NCBI GenBank assembly: GCA_018398765.1 | Contig: JAHBMJ010001561.1 | Span: forward strand, 1-17,500 | Reading direction: 5' to 3' | Length of the DNA: 17,500 nucleotides | Origin: Chromera velia | Taxonomy: Eukaryota > Sar > Chromeraceae | Part shown: in pieces, positions 1 through 8,691 of the stretch | Layout of the letters: every line of letters begins with the position of its first letter | Position numbering within the stretch: the stretch's first letter is position 1 | Program-made: the position numbers and the translations under genes | Notes under the pieces: generated by a model | Database searches by the model: none | What the model was told of the DNA's origin: nothing | The model's input: the letters and a program-made list of their open reading frames with translations, nothing else

Positions 1-257
1 AGGAAGGAAGGAAGGAAAGAATGTGGGAAAGAGGGGAGGAAGAAGGGAAGGAAAGAATGTGGGAAAGAGGGGAGGAAGAAGGGAAGGAAAGAATGTGGGA
101 AAGAGGGGAGGAAGAAGTGAAGGAAAGAATGTGGGAAAGAGGGGAGGAAGAAGGGAAGGAAAGAATGTGGGAAAGAGGGGAGAAAGAAGGGAAGGAAAGA
201 ATGTGGGAAAGAGGGGAGGAAGAAGGGAAGGAAAGAATGTGGGAAAGAGGGGAGGAC
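1..257. repeat. 36-bp minisatellite, about 7 copies
   Basis: Purine-only-rich tandem array. Unit starts (atgtgggaaag) fall at 21, 57, 93, 129, 165, 201 and 237, giving an exact 36-base period with only a few substitutions (for example gtg for ggg near 117 and aaag near 183). The first 20 bases are a simpler (ggaa)n run. The period is a multiple of three, so frames stay open and translate as a 12-residue acidic/basic repeat; with no start context, no other exon and no unique sequence, I do not call it a gene. The array is cut by the window edge, so its full length is unknown. Confidence 0.9.
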
Positions 258-317
258 GTCTGTTAGACGTCTGTTCACCCCCAGTGTCACTGTCTTACTC
301 TTTCTAATTCAATCAAG

Positions 318-1345
318 AGAAACTCCTACCGAAAAGTAGTTATACCTAGTGATCCTAGCCTCACTTTCAAGTTCAATCTAGATATAGCAATACCATAACA
401 TATAACACATTTTTTTCTAGTACTGAAAAACCTGTTTTTAGTTTTAAAGGCGTATGTAAAAAAGCTTTCTTGTTTTGATTTCATTTTTTAATTCTTTTTG
501 GTTCAAAAGTTATGAATATTTACTTTTTCAGATTAAAAGTGAACGTAGTTATACCTAGTAATCCTAGCCTGAGCCTGACTTTCAATCTATAAATAGCATT
601 ACCATAACATAACATATTTTTTTTTCTAGTATTATAAAAGCTAGCTGTTTCTACTAACTTTCTAGTATCAAAAGTGTATGTAAGAAGGTTTTACTATCTT
701 AATTTCAGCTTCTAATTCTTTTTGGTTCAAAAGTTATGAATGTCGATCTACTTTTTGAGATTGAAAGTGAACGCAGCTATACTTAGTAATCGTAACATCA
801 CTTTCAATCTATATATAGCAATTAATACCATAACACAATTGACAGTTTTTTATTCTATAGTATTAAAAAACCTGTTTGTATACTGGTTTGTATAGTCTAG
901 TGTATAAATCGTGTATAGTATCAAAGGTGCATGTATAAGAAGACTTTACTCTCGTAATTTCAGCTTTTATTTCTTTTTGGTTCAAAAGTCATCATACCTA
1001 GTGATCCTAGCCTGGGCCTTACTTTCAATCTAAATAACATTACCATAACACAACACATTTTTTTCCTATAGTATTAAAAAACCTGTTTCTAGTATCAAAG
1101 GTGCATGTAAGAAGGTTTTACTCAGAAATTTACTGTCTTAATTGATTTCAGCTTCTAATTCTTTTTTGTTTAAAAGTTATGAATATCTACGTTTTCAGAT
1201 TGAAAGTGAACGTAGCTATACCTAGTGATCCTAGCCTAAGCCTGACTTTCAATCTAAATAACATTGCCATAACATAACACATTTTTTTTCTATAGTATTA
1301 AAAAATCTGTTTCTAGTCTAGTTTCTAATATCAAAAATGTATGTA
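318..1345. repeat. Degenerate AT-rich long-period tandem repeat (about 215 bp, 5 units)
   Basis: A recognisable block (tatacctagt-atcctagcc) recurs at about 341, 550, 778, 993 and 1217, spacings of 209, 228, 215 and 224 bases. Each unit then carries, in order, a 'caatcta' block, 'accataacac', a T-run with 'tctatagtatta', 'aaaaacctgttt', and an 'agcttctaattctttttggttcaaaagt' type block (written here only as a landmark). Units have drifted by substitutions and small indels. No open frame or RNA gene is visible. It lies directly beyond the 3' end of the minus-strand host gene and could be satellite-like intergenic DNA or the remains of serial duplications. Confidence 0.8.
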
Positions 1346-1392
1346 AGAAGACGGCTGGATTACCTTTTTTTGTCACTCTTTGCTTTTCTGTT

Positions 1393-2427
1393 TCATCTGT
1401 CCCGCTGCCTTTTCCTGCTTTCTGTAGTCGGACTCCTTTGTTGTCTCTTTCCTTTGTTGGCCATGAGACGTTTGCACCCCTTTTTGGGCTCTGGGTACAC
1501 CGCCGTCATAAACCACACCCGGTGAGGGGGGCCGGGGACTTTGTTCAATGGACCGCCCACTACCGGGGCAGTGGTCCAAGGAGAACCATGAGTGATTCCC
1601 TCCCACCCCACCCCAGACGGACCCTCTGCCACTTGCTGTTTCGTGAACCAGCATCCCTGGAGGGAGAGAGTCTTTTGGCTCATTTTGTGTGAGCCGTCAA
1701 AGACGTCTACCATGTGGCAGGTACCTGCTTCTGTGGCAGTGAGCAACTTCCCCCAGATCTCCCCCAACGTTGCGTCTGCAGGGAGGCTCGACACTTGCTT
1801 CAGCTGGTCTAGCAAATGGCTGATCGGGCGCACCCGTCTGTTCGCAAAATCGTCAGCAAAGCTGCCGATATTGACTGGGTCTCCAGTGCCCTTTGGCAGG
1901 ACATTTCCTTCGACTACCTCCTGAGCCTTTCTGATGCGGCTCTGCAGAGCATCGTCGTCCTCTCCCTCTTCCCATATGCAGAATCAGACAACACTAAGAA
2001 GCTGCATCACCCCCTCCTCCTCACCAATGTCTGCCACCGCTTCCTGCTCAGCGGCTTCGGGGTCAGGTGGGAAAAGCCAGATATCTCCGTCAGGGAGGGG
2101 GGGGAGTTGGCTCAAAAATTCAGCCATGTCGACATCCTCAGTGGGAATGCTGTCGGGAGGTTCCACAGCCCTTGTCAGGACTGCTGCTATACTGCGAGAC
2201 CCCGAAGGTCCCTCTTTCTTCTTCCCTCCCCCCCGATGCTTCTGAGGGACCTTCAGAAGGTCCTCGAGAGACATTTTTCCAGGATCCAACTCATCTTCTT
2301 TGAAGGCAGGGTCGCTGCAGTGGGCCACCCAAAGCTGGGCGAGCTTTTTTTTGTTCCTGACCTCCTGGCAAAACATATTACGCTTGATCCCGAGTCGGTC
2401 TAAGAGTCCCCCAATGGTCCTTGCGAC
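1393..2427 (-). CDS. Host gene exon 3 (C-terminal part, contains one in-frame TGA)
   Basis: Starts VARTIGGLLDRLG after the tgtatgcag acceptor, phase 0 with exon 2. It encodes a Lys/Gly-rich segment (QKHRGGGKKKEG), an acidic Pro-rich segment, a TGA at 1986-1984, then 196 further codons in the same frame. These end in a strongly basic tail (KRQQRSPTTESRKRQRDR) that resembles a nuclear localisation signal. The frame is open on both sides of the TGA, with similar composition. It can be read as a nonsense mutation, or less likely as a 51-base intron (gttgtc...ctctgcag, 17 codons) with a weak donor. The final stop is TGA 1395-1393. No known domain is recognised. Confidence 0.6.
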
Positions 2428-2450
2428 CTGCATACAAACGAACAAAAGAT

Positions 2451-2610
2451 GAAGGGAGAGAGGAGGGCGGGGGAGGTAAAAAGAGAAAAGTTGAAGGGAG
2501 AGAGGAGGGCGGGGGAGGTGAGAAGAGAAAAGTTGATGGGAGAGAGGAGGGCGGGGGAGGTAAGGGGAGAAGATATGTTTCAGAAGGGAGAGAGGACGGC
2601 GAGAGAGAAG
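2451..2610. repeat. 42-bp minisatellite inside host intron 2
   Basis: Units beginning gaagggagagagg start at 2451, 2493, 2535 (gatggg variant) and 2583, with a 42-base period for the first three and 48 for the last. The core agagaggagggcggggga is nearly invariant. It fills most of the 191-base intron (2618-2428, donor gtgggt, acceptor tgtatgcag). In the direction of transcription it is C/T-rich, so it extends the polypyrimidine tract ahead of the acceptor. Confidence 0.85.
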
Positions 2611-2618
2611 AGACCCAC

Positions 2619-2709
2619 CTCTCGATACACCTCCAGAATTAGCTCATCACTCAGTGGAGGGGTTTTCACATCCAACTCTTCGGCTATCATTCCCGTAACT
2701 GCAGGAGCT
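2619..2709 (-). CDS. Host gene exon 2, 3' part (after the insertion)
   Basis: Continues exon 2 on the far side of the retrotransposon. With the element and one ATCGC copy removed, GYHA joins to IAPAVTGMIAEELD without a frame break, and the whole exon is 639 bases (213 codons). The segment encodes an acidic helical stretch ending LILEVYRE, then the donor gag|gtgggt. A cag at 2697-2695 could serve as an acceptor, but its phase is wrong relative to the upstream exon, so the uninterrupted reading is preferred. Confidence 0.6.
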
Positions 2710-2714
2710 ATCGC

Positions 2715-3034
2715 GTCAGGTTTCCCCCTAGACTAAGAACGTAGTCTAGTTGGAGACTTATCGTACCTTACCTCCTTAAGTCTGTCAGTCAGAGTTCACT
2801 TCCAAGGACTCTATTCAAGCGATACAGATAGACGAAGACTGTATGGCATGCTTCTATTTATTTCTGTATTGCAAGTCTATTATTTCTTTCTCTGTATTGT
2901 CAGTCTGTCACTTAATTCTCTTAGTGTACTTAATTAATGCCGGCCGGGCTTAGTATTGCGAAGTTAGTTTCCCAGTCCCAGTTCTAGCAAGTTTGGTGGA
3001 TGATCAAGTCGCCGTACAAGCCACACCGTAACGT
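2715..3034 (-). repeat. 3' LTR of the retrotransposon
   Basis: 320 bp, aligned without gaps to the other LTR, with 8 differences (2.5 percent). Seven of the eight are transitions in which this copy has A or T where the other has G or C. The ends (sense strand: ACGTTACG ... CCTGAC) are not the usual TG...CA. An AATAAA in transcription sense lies at 2862-2857 and is a possible polyadenylation signal. Confidence 0.92.
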
Positions 3035-3035
3035 G

Positions 3036-3050
3036 CCCTCTCTCCCCTCC
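3036..3050 (-). promoter_or_regulatory. Polypurine tract (plus-strand primer site)
   Basis: In element sense the sequence reads ggaggggagagaggg, 15 purines in a row, one base before the 3' LTR. This is the standard position and composition for the primer of second-strand DNA synthesis in LTR retrotransposons. Confidence 0.8.
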
Positions 3051-3068
3051 ATCGCCTGTGCGCCTCAC

Positions 3069-3780
3069 TCAGGCCGAAGCATGAAAATTGACAATCGCTT
3101 GTTTTACATTCTTCAATGACGACAGGGGCTCCCATGATGCGTCTTCCAATGGATATCCCCTCCAGAGAACCTTATACTGCTTGGCCTTACCCCTCCCTTG
3201 GACTGCAAGGATTTTCTTGACTTCATACTCCTCCTCGGCCCAAGCGGGCATGCGGACAGACAGGGGACGAGTCTCCCCACTCGGCTGACGGTAAGGCTTG
3301 CATAACGATATGTGAATAATAGGGTGCTTCCTGCTCCCAGCAGGCAAAACAACCTCCAGATTGTTTCGAGGCAGAACGGTCTCGACTTCGAACGGACCGA
3401 ACCAAACTGAATCAAGCTTCTTGGCATATTCCTCCCCCTTTCCCACAGGACGTGGCCACCGCATGCGGTGTACCAGGACGTAATCTCCTACTCGGATGTT
3501 TTTAGTGGGACGCCGACGGCGATTGGCGTTTCGGGTCATGACTTGTTGGGCTAAGCGGAGTAAATCTCTCGCTGCAGCGATCATCTGGCTGTGCTCCTCC
3601 AGAAATTCCCTTGCGTCGAAAGAAGGTTCGACTGAGACTGGGAGACTGAGAGTAGGAGGGATAAGCGGGGACTTCCCACCATCGAGAGCGAGGGGCGCAA
3701 AAGCAGTCCCCTCATGGACAGAGGAGTTGTATGCAAACTCCACATCATACAGAAATTCAGACCACCGGGAGTGCTTCGTG
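3069..3780 (-). pseudogene. Integrase C-terminal region with chromodomain
   Basis: Resumes in the next frame with HSRWSEFLYDVEFAYNSSVH, the conserved end of the integrase core. A basic linker follows, then the GPF-like DNA-binding block (SVWFGPFEVETVLPRNN, HISLCKPYR). The last ~55 residues are a chromodomain: EEYEVKKILAVQ, YKVLWRGYP, DASWEPLSSLKNV, up to TGA at 3071-3069. The aromatic positions that form the methyl-lysine cage (Tyr, Trp, Trp) are present. Such domains direct chromovirus integration toward marked chromatin, often heterochromatin. Here, however, the copy landed in a coding exon. Confidence 0.88.
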
Positions 3781-4549
3781 TCTCCTCGAGGGTGCGATTC
3801 ATCCTCTCTGCGGCACCCGCTGTGTCGTGGTGCGATGCAGTCGCGAAATCGACTTCTGAGCCGCTGGAGGCATGGAGGGTCTGCCAAAAGCGGGCGACAA
3901 AACAGGGGTCACGGTCGCAGACAATATGACGCTGGAAGCCCTTCTTGCACGAAACGTGCTGGCGGTAGATTCGCGCAGTCTCCTCTGCTCCTGCTGTACT
4001 GTGAGTGGGAATCAAGACGACTGCTTTGATGAGCCGGCAAAGCACCACAAGAATCGCATCAAACCCCTCATCACTGGAAGGTGACAAATCAGTAAGGCGG
4101 TCAATGCAAGTCGACTCCCAAGGGTATGAAGGGATAGGGAGGGGCTGCAGGAGCCCAGGGCGGGCCGCAGTGGGACCCTTGCTTCTCTGACACCGATCGC
4201 ACGCGTGAACAAAAGAAGCGACTGACCTCCACATCTTGGGCCAGTAGTACAATGACGCCACCTTCCGATAGGTCTTCCCCATCCCAAAGTGAGCAGCGTG
4301 CGGAGGGGAGTGCACCCCAGCCATCACAGTCCCCTGTTGAGATCTAGGGACACAGAGACGATTCCCCTCAAAATACAGGAGACCGGCACGAAGCGACATG
4401 CCTCGCAAACGAAGGGCAAAATCAGGGGTGGGGGCGGGTGGGGGCTGCTGTGACAGATGCTGAAGGACAGGGTGGAAGAAGGGATTGGCTGAGTATCCCC
4501 TCCTGCAGGCATCAAGGAATGCCTGTAACTGTGTGGTGGAGACCGTCAA
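3775..4549 (-). pseudogene. Retrotransposon integrase (zinc-binding and catalytic core)
   Basis: The N-terminal HHCC finger has His at HSPPHAAHFG (about 4316-4290) and CDRCQ (4201-4190). The DDE core is still spaced correctly: first Asp in CIDRLTDL (4102-4100), second in VCDRDP (3916-3914), Glu in AAERMNRTLEE (3808-3806). This gives D-x61-D-x35-E, the classic integrase spacing. The conserved HPQTDGQ block before the Glu has become HHDTAGA, and RDPRF has become RDPCF. The frame is lost just after TLEE near 3780. The ORF runs on in the wrong frame to 3581, which is not integrase. Confidence 0.88.
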
Positions 4550-4552
4550 ACT

Positions 4553-5354
4553 CTACAACTCCATCTTTACCCGAGACTGCTGCCCATCTCCCTCCCCAAC
4601 TGGAGTCTGGCTCTCCTCAATCTTAGGAACCAAATCGGGCAGATCAGTGTACTCTGCTTCCAAAGACCCAACGGGCTGGACAGACACCGGGACAACCTCT
4701 GGCAGAGGCCTGGGATGTACAGGCAGATGCTGAGCATGACCCATGCGAGAAACCTCGGCAGAAGACGGCATGAGCCGCTGTGCGGCAGGAGGGTGTCGGG
4801 AAAGGGCGTCTGCCATAATGTTTACTCTCCCTGGAATATATTTTGGAGTGATGTCGAGCTCCTGCATGAACTCAATCCAGCGTCGGACTCGCAGGGAGCA
4901 AAATTTGAATGATGTGGCTGAAATTTGTGAAGCTCTGGTGATCGGTCCATATTTCGGAGTCTGAAGACAGGAAGTGTCTCCACATCTTTGCGAAATGCAC
5001 AATCGCTAGAAATTCCAACTCTCGGACGGGGTACTTAGCTTCTGTAGATGTCAGACGGCAGGAGCCGAAAGCGAGGGGGCGGTATCTCCTGGTTGCACAG
5101 TCCTTCTGGAGGGCGACAGCCCCAATGGCTCCTGCAGACTACCATGCGTCGGGCACCAGAATGACTGGCTTGTTGGGATCGGGGAGGACAAGGGTGGCAT
5201 GCTCCTGTACTGCCTTCTTCAGCTCAGTAAACGCACGCGACTGTGCAGTCTTCCATTTGAAGGGGACGTTCCCTTGGAGGAGGAATGTGAGAGGCCCCGC
5301 AAGAAACGAAAACCTTGGGACAAACCGGCGGAACCAATTAGCCAGTCCAAGAAA
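4553..5354 (-). pseudogene. Retrotransposon RNase H domain and connection
   Basis: Continues the RT frame: PFKWKTAQSRAFTELKKAV, VLPDPNKPVILVPDAW, TAG at 5141-5139, then SAGAIGAVALQKD, YRPLAFGSCRLTSTEAKYP and REL-FLAIVHFAKMWRHFL, ending WTDHQSF. These are the usual Ty3-type RNase H blocks (TDAS, E, TDH). The frame is lost between about 4895 and 4930 and resumes one frame over as RVRRWIEFMQELDITPKYIPG and MADALSRHP, the standard end of the domain. A Pro/Glu-rich spacer follows to TAG 4555-4553. The key Asp after VP is kept, but the neighbouring Ser is changed to Trp plus stop. Confidence 0.82.
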
Positions 5355-6260
5355 CTAGCGTAGGGAAGTGTGGTCTGTGGGTTGTGCGAACTCAGTGAGT
5401 CCTTGCATTTTCTCATGGCTTGGTCTAACCCCCTTCTCATCAACCACCAACCCCAAAAATTTCGCCTCTGTCCGAAGCCATGCGCATTTAGAGACCTTGA
5501 CGTAGAGCTGGTATTCCCTCAAAAAGGAAAGGACTTGGTTGATGTGCTCGATATGCTCTTCCGGAGTGCAGCTGAAAACAAGAACATCATCAATAAACAC
5601 AACAACACACTTGTTAAGGAGTGGTCTGAGCACATCCCTGATGAGACGCATCCTGATGAAAGGTGCATTACACAAGCCAAACAGCATTACTAGCCATTCA
5701 AAACTGCCGTACCTTATGACGAATGCCGTCTTCTCTTCGTCTCCCTCCCTGATCCTTGTCTGATGGAAGTATTGCCGTAAGTCCAGAGACGAGAAAAATT
5801 TCGTGCCATGGAGGTGACTCAGCAGCTCCTCTGGGTGAGGAATGGGGAATTTGTCGCGGACTGTGATCTTGTTGAGTCCCGTGAAGTCGATGCACATCCG
5901 TTACGTCCCGTCTACCTTCTGCACAAACAGGACTGGCGCAGCGTATGGACTTGTCGAAGGGCGGATGCGCGGCCCATCTACTCGGGAATTTTTGGTACCA
6001 AAACTTTAAGACCCCTGCCAAATTTTCCCTTTTTTGCCCCCCCCTTGCCAAACTTTCTCACAAAGGCTCAAATAAGGCAAAAAACACTGCTGAAATCAAA
6101 ACATCTGACCTATTGAAGGCTGATTTTCTCTAGTCTTCAATACCAAATATTCCCAAGCTGAAGACCCCTTACTAATTTTTCTAGAGTGGATGGGCCGCGG
6201 GCGGATGTGCCCTTTTTCAAGGTATGAGTCCAACTGCCGTCTCAGTTCGTCAAGCTGACC
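5355..6260 (-). pseudogene. Retrotransposon reverse transcriptase, split by a MITE-like insert
   Basis: RT of the Ty3/gypsy type. LEKGHIRP lies before the nested insert at 5968-6207 and STSPYAAPVLFVQK after it. The core then continues CIDFTGLNKITVRDKFPIP, SSLDLRQYFHQTRI, FGLCNAPF, and the catalytic FIDDVLVFS (Asp pair at 5591-5586) where most relatives have Y-x-DD. Two residues usually present after NAP (Ala-Thr of NAPATF) are missing, a clean 6-base gap. A TAA at 5903-5901 cuts the frame in DGT-x-RMCIDF, and a TAG at 5357-5355 cuts LR-x-FLGLANWFRRF. The insert plus its duplication is 240 bases, so it does not itself shift the frame. Confidence 0.88.
5968..6199. mobile_element. 232-bp MITE-like DNA transposon nested in RT
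   Basis: Ends are 16-bp inverted repeats, CGCGGCCCATCTACTC (5968-5983) and GAGTGGATGGGCCGCG (6184-6199), matching at 15 of 16 positions. An identical 8-bp direct duplication GGCGGATG flanks them (5960-5967 and 6200-6207). Taking out the insert and one duplication gives LEKGHIRP joined to STSPYAAPV, the expected RT sequence, so the boundaries are well supported. The inside is AT-rich and non-coding, with internal similarity between the two halves (aagacccct followed by aattttt-type blocks near 6010 and 6160). The 8-bp duplication fits hAT- or P-like families. No transposase is present, so it must have moved in trans. Confidence 0.82.
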
Positions 6261-6395
6261 GTATGACAGTCAGTAGGGTGCTTTCACAGGAGCAGAGTGC
6301 CCTGTCTCAAGCTTAATCTCACACTCAATCTTTCGGTGGGGCGGGAGACCCGGGAGCTTGTCTGGGAACCGATCAAAATGTTTTTCGAGAACCGG

Positions 6396-7292
6396 TCAGA
6401 CGCTGGGTGGGACTTCTTTGCTCTGAAGGTGCTTTCGGAATCCTGTGTAGGTCAAAGAATTGATGGGATGGTCAGGAGGGAAAGATGAAAGGGGTAGTGG
6501 GTCTCTGGGCTTACCGGCAGACTGCAGGGAATGCACCCCCAACGTATCACTCACCCCCCCTTTCCACACTGCTTCGAGGTGGAATAGATGCACACGGGAA
6601 CTCGGTCTCTTCATCAGCCGACGGAGCTCTCTCTGGCTAAAGAAGTCCTCCCCCTCCCCTTCCACCGGGTACTCCTCGCTGTCAAGCAGGAACAAGTCTC
6701 TCCCGGTTGGTGACTCACACGCGGGGATCGTGAGGGCCTTCTCACGGTAATGTGGGATAGGAATATATTCCTCACAGAAGGGCATCTCCAACACGACATC
6801 ATAATCATCGTCCAGATTGACTATTGTGAGGTCCAGAGGCGCGCTGAAGCCCTGGATGCAGAGGGGAAGGCCTTTGACCTCCTGGGAAATCGGAAGCTGC
6901 GGTCCCCCGTTCAACCCGCCCTTGCATGCGGTCGGCTCATCGAGATCCCAGAGAGTGAAGCGGTTCGACTCGGCAACGGAATGGGCAAGGAAGTTGGAAT
7001 CTGCTCCAGGATCGTATAGGCAGCGAACCGGGACCCCTGCTAACCGACCATGGAAGCGGATAAGCTTCTCCAGTACGCGGGAGGTCTTCATGGAGTAGTA
7101 TCTGCAAAACGGGTAGCCGTTCTGCATGCCTGCATTCTGATTCTGCTGCCGCAACCCCCACAACCCCGGCGGGAAGTCAGTGACTGGACGTGCGGCAGGC
7201 TGCCACATCTGCTGGTGCTGCATGGGTGAAGGTGCAAGGCCTGAGGGCACCACTGGACCCTGAGGTTGCATGAGAGGGTTGCCGACCCCCAT
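6396..7292 (-). pseudogene. Retrotransposon aspartic protease and linker to RT
   Basis: Follows gag in frame. The catalytic motif reads CLYDPGADSNFL (catalytic GAT codon at 7013-7011). The family pattern is D-S/T-G-A, so Pro replaces Ser/Thr next to the catalytic Asp, which probably weakens activity. A later LEMPFCEEYIP segment fits the conserved hydrophobic-Gly/Met turn region of retropepsins. The open stretch ends at TGA 6398-6396. Sequence typical of the protease-RT linker (LPGLPPHRKIE...L) continues beyond the stop in the same frame, followed by another TGA at 6272-6270 in APY-x-LSYGQLDEL, where Arg is expected. Confidence 0.8.
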
Positions 7293-7299
7293 GTGCCTG

Positions 7300-8291
7300 A
7301 AATTCCGATTGTCAGGATGGGGAGGGGCATTCCGATGCTGCTGTTATTGCTGCTGAAATGACTGGTATGAGAAGTTTCGGTGCTGCTGGGGGAGGAGACG
7401 GTCGTTAGACTTTGGGCACCTGTTCGCCTGGTGGCCCTGTTGGTGGCAGTTGAAACATCTGTCTTCTCTGATGTGCCTCTGCACCTACTCGTGCAACAGC
7501 GCATATAAGCACGACAATCTATCTATTTCCATCGGTGCAGGCCCATCCGTGTTGCGCTGTTGCACCGCATGCCCGCCCCCATCGGCGCGCTCGCCTGTGA
7601 TCAATTGGTCTTCCTCGTCCGCCACTGTCATGACGGCCTCAATTCCCGTGACTCCCCGACGCTTCACAGCGAGACGAATGTCAGTTGGCAATCCCCTGAG
7701 GTAGTCGTGCAGTAGATCGGCTTCTGTGACATCCTCAATCTGCATGGCTTTCTCTATGAAGTCATCGGTGTACTTCTGTATTGTCTTGTTCCCACATTTC
7801 ATCGCTCGGACTTCCTCTCGCAAACGTGTCTGAGCATTTGGGTCTTTGAACTTCTTCCCAATCCTCTTTTTGAAATTCTCCCACCCCTGGAATGGCGTTC
7901 AGAGGTTTTCGAGCTCGTACCACCTCTGCAGGGGACAGGATAAGTACTGACATGCTGCTTCGCATTTCTCGGCTTCCGAAGCTTACAACAAGCGAAGCCA
8001 TCTCTCGGTCGTACGGAGCTAATCTGGGAGTTGTTTGCGGCTGCCTACGTACATGAACGGCTCTTTGGGTTTCAGATTTGACTTCACGGCCGCTGGGGAG
8101 CTGTTCTCCGCCGTGCCTTGTTGTGCTGTCACGACTGTCTGCTGGTGGTTGATCAGCTCTTGGTGCAGCTGTTGATTCTGTTGGGTTAACTACCCGTTTT
8201 GGACCTGCAGTGCCTGGATCTCAGCTTGCTGCTGCTGTTGAGTTTGAATGAGCTGCTGGATGAGCTCAGGAGTGATAGTAGACGGGTCCAT
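7300..8291 (-). pseudogene. Retrotransposon gag (capsid/nucleocapsid), five or six premature stops
   Basis: Begins at ATG 8291 after an 80-base leader, with a Gln-rich coiled-coil-like N-terminus (IQTQQQQQAEIQALQ). A gag segment (YTDDFIEKAMQIEDVTEADL, LRGLPTDIRLAVKRRG) resembles Ty3/gypsy retrotrans_gag domains. A CCHC zinc knuckle follows: C279-x2-C-x4-H-x4-C, reading CFNCHQQGHQANRC, at about 7457-7416. Stops interrupt the same frame at 8192-8190 TAG, 8021-8019 TAG, 7985-7983 TAA, 7901-7899 TGA, 7487-7485 TAG and 7346-7344 TAA. The last sits in a CAG/CAA run, so a Gln codon became a stop. There is no gag-pol frame change: protease follows in the same frame. Confidence 0.85.
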
Positions 8292-8345
8292 CCTACCCGC
8301 ACTTCAAACAACGGTTGAGAGGCAGAGCGGGGTCTCCCTGAGGTG

Positions 8346-8371
8346 GAGGACCGGGGCTCTGCTGCTAGCAC
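8346..8371 (-). promoter_or_regulatory. Presumed primer-binding site region (degenerate)
   Basis: Immediately inside the 5' LTR the sense strand reads tgctagcagcagagcccc. Initiator-tRNA-Met primed elements usually show TGGTA-T/G-CAGAGC at this point. The CAGAGC part and the position agree, but TGG is TGC and there are extra bases. The primer tRNA is therefore uncertain. Confidence 0.35.
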
Positions 8372-8691
8372 GTCAGGTTTCCCCCTAGACTAAGAACGTA
8401 GTCTAGTTGGAGACTTATCGTACCTTACCTCCTTAAGTCTGTCAGTCAGAGTTCACTTCCAAGGACTCCATTCAAGCGATACAGATGGACGAAGACTGTA
8501 TGGCATGCTTCTATTTATTTCTGTATTGCAAGTCTATTATTTCTTTCTCTGTATTGTCAGTCTGTCACTTAATTCTCTTAGTGCACTTAATTAATGCCGG
8601 CCGGGCCTAGTATTGCGAAGTTAGTTTCCCAGTCCCAGTTCTAGCAAGTTTGGCGGGTGATCAAGTCGCCGTACAAGCCACAACGTAACGC
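8372..8691 (-). repeat. 5' LTR of the retrotransposon
   Basis: 320 bp, partner of the copy at 2715-3034. In sense it starts GCGTTACGTTG and ends AAACCTGAC. It would hold the element's promoter. An AATAAATAG motif in sense could act as a TATA-like or poly(A) element, but this is inference. Its outer edge meets the host GCGAT duplication directly. Confidence 0.92.

Larger units (their letters stand above)
2715..8691 (-). mobile_element. Ty3/gypsy chromovirus LTR retrotransposon, degenerate, 5977 bp
   Basis: Two 320-bp LTRs (8372-8691 upstream, 2715-3034 downstream in transcription sense) flank a gag-protease-RT-RNase H-integrase-chromodomain coding region on the minus strand. This order is diagnostic for Metaviridae of the chromovirus branch. 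A 5-bp duplication ATCGC abuts both outer ends (2710-2714, 8692-8696), and a polypurine tract precedes the 3' LTR. Gag through RNase H lies in one frame from ATG 8291, then two frameshifts follow. At least twelve in-frame stops, a lost dipeptide in RT and a nested MITE-like insertion make it unable to encode its own proteins. It lies inside host exon 2 in the host gene's orientation. Confidence 0.93.

Noticed and set aside
21-307. Two repeat-protein ORFs with a 12-residue period
   Set aside because: Product of a 36-bp minisatellite; no unique sequence, splice signals or neighbouring gene.
1-1345. CRISPR-like array
   Set aside because: Units are contiguous tandem repeats without unique spacers, and the genome is eukaryotic.
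1984-2034. TGA in host exon 3 as a selenocysteine codon
   Set aside because: No redox motif or family supports it, and a nonsense mutation fits the other lesions better; no SECIS element could be identified by eye.
1816-2403. Plus-strand ORF of 195 codons opposite host exon 3
   Set aside because: Shadow of the minus-strand coding frame; the minus frame has matching splice sites and continuity with exon 2.
4553-8291. Reassigned genetic code (stop codons read as Gln or Arg), since many stops fall at such positions
   Set aside because: All three stop codons occur in the element; the intact Nudix gene uses ordinary CAG/CAA for Gln, has no internal stops, and ends normally at TGA.
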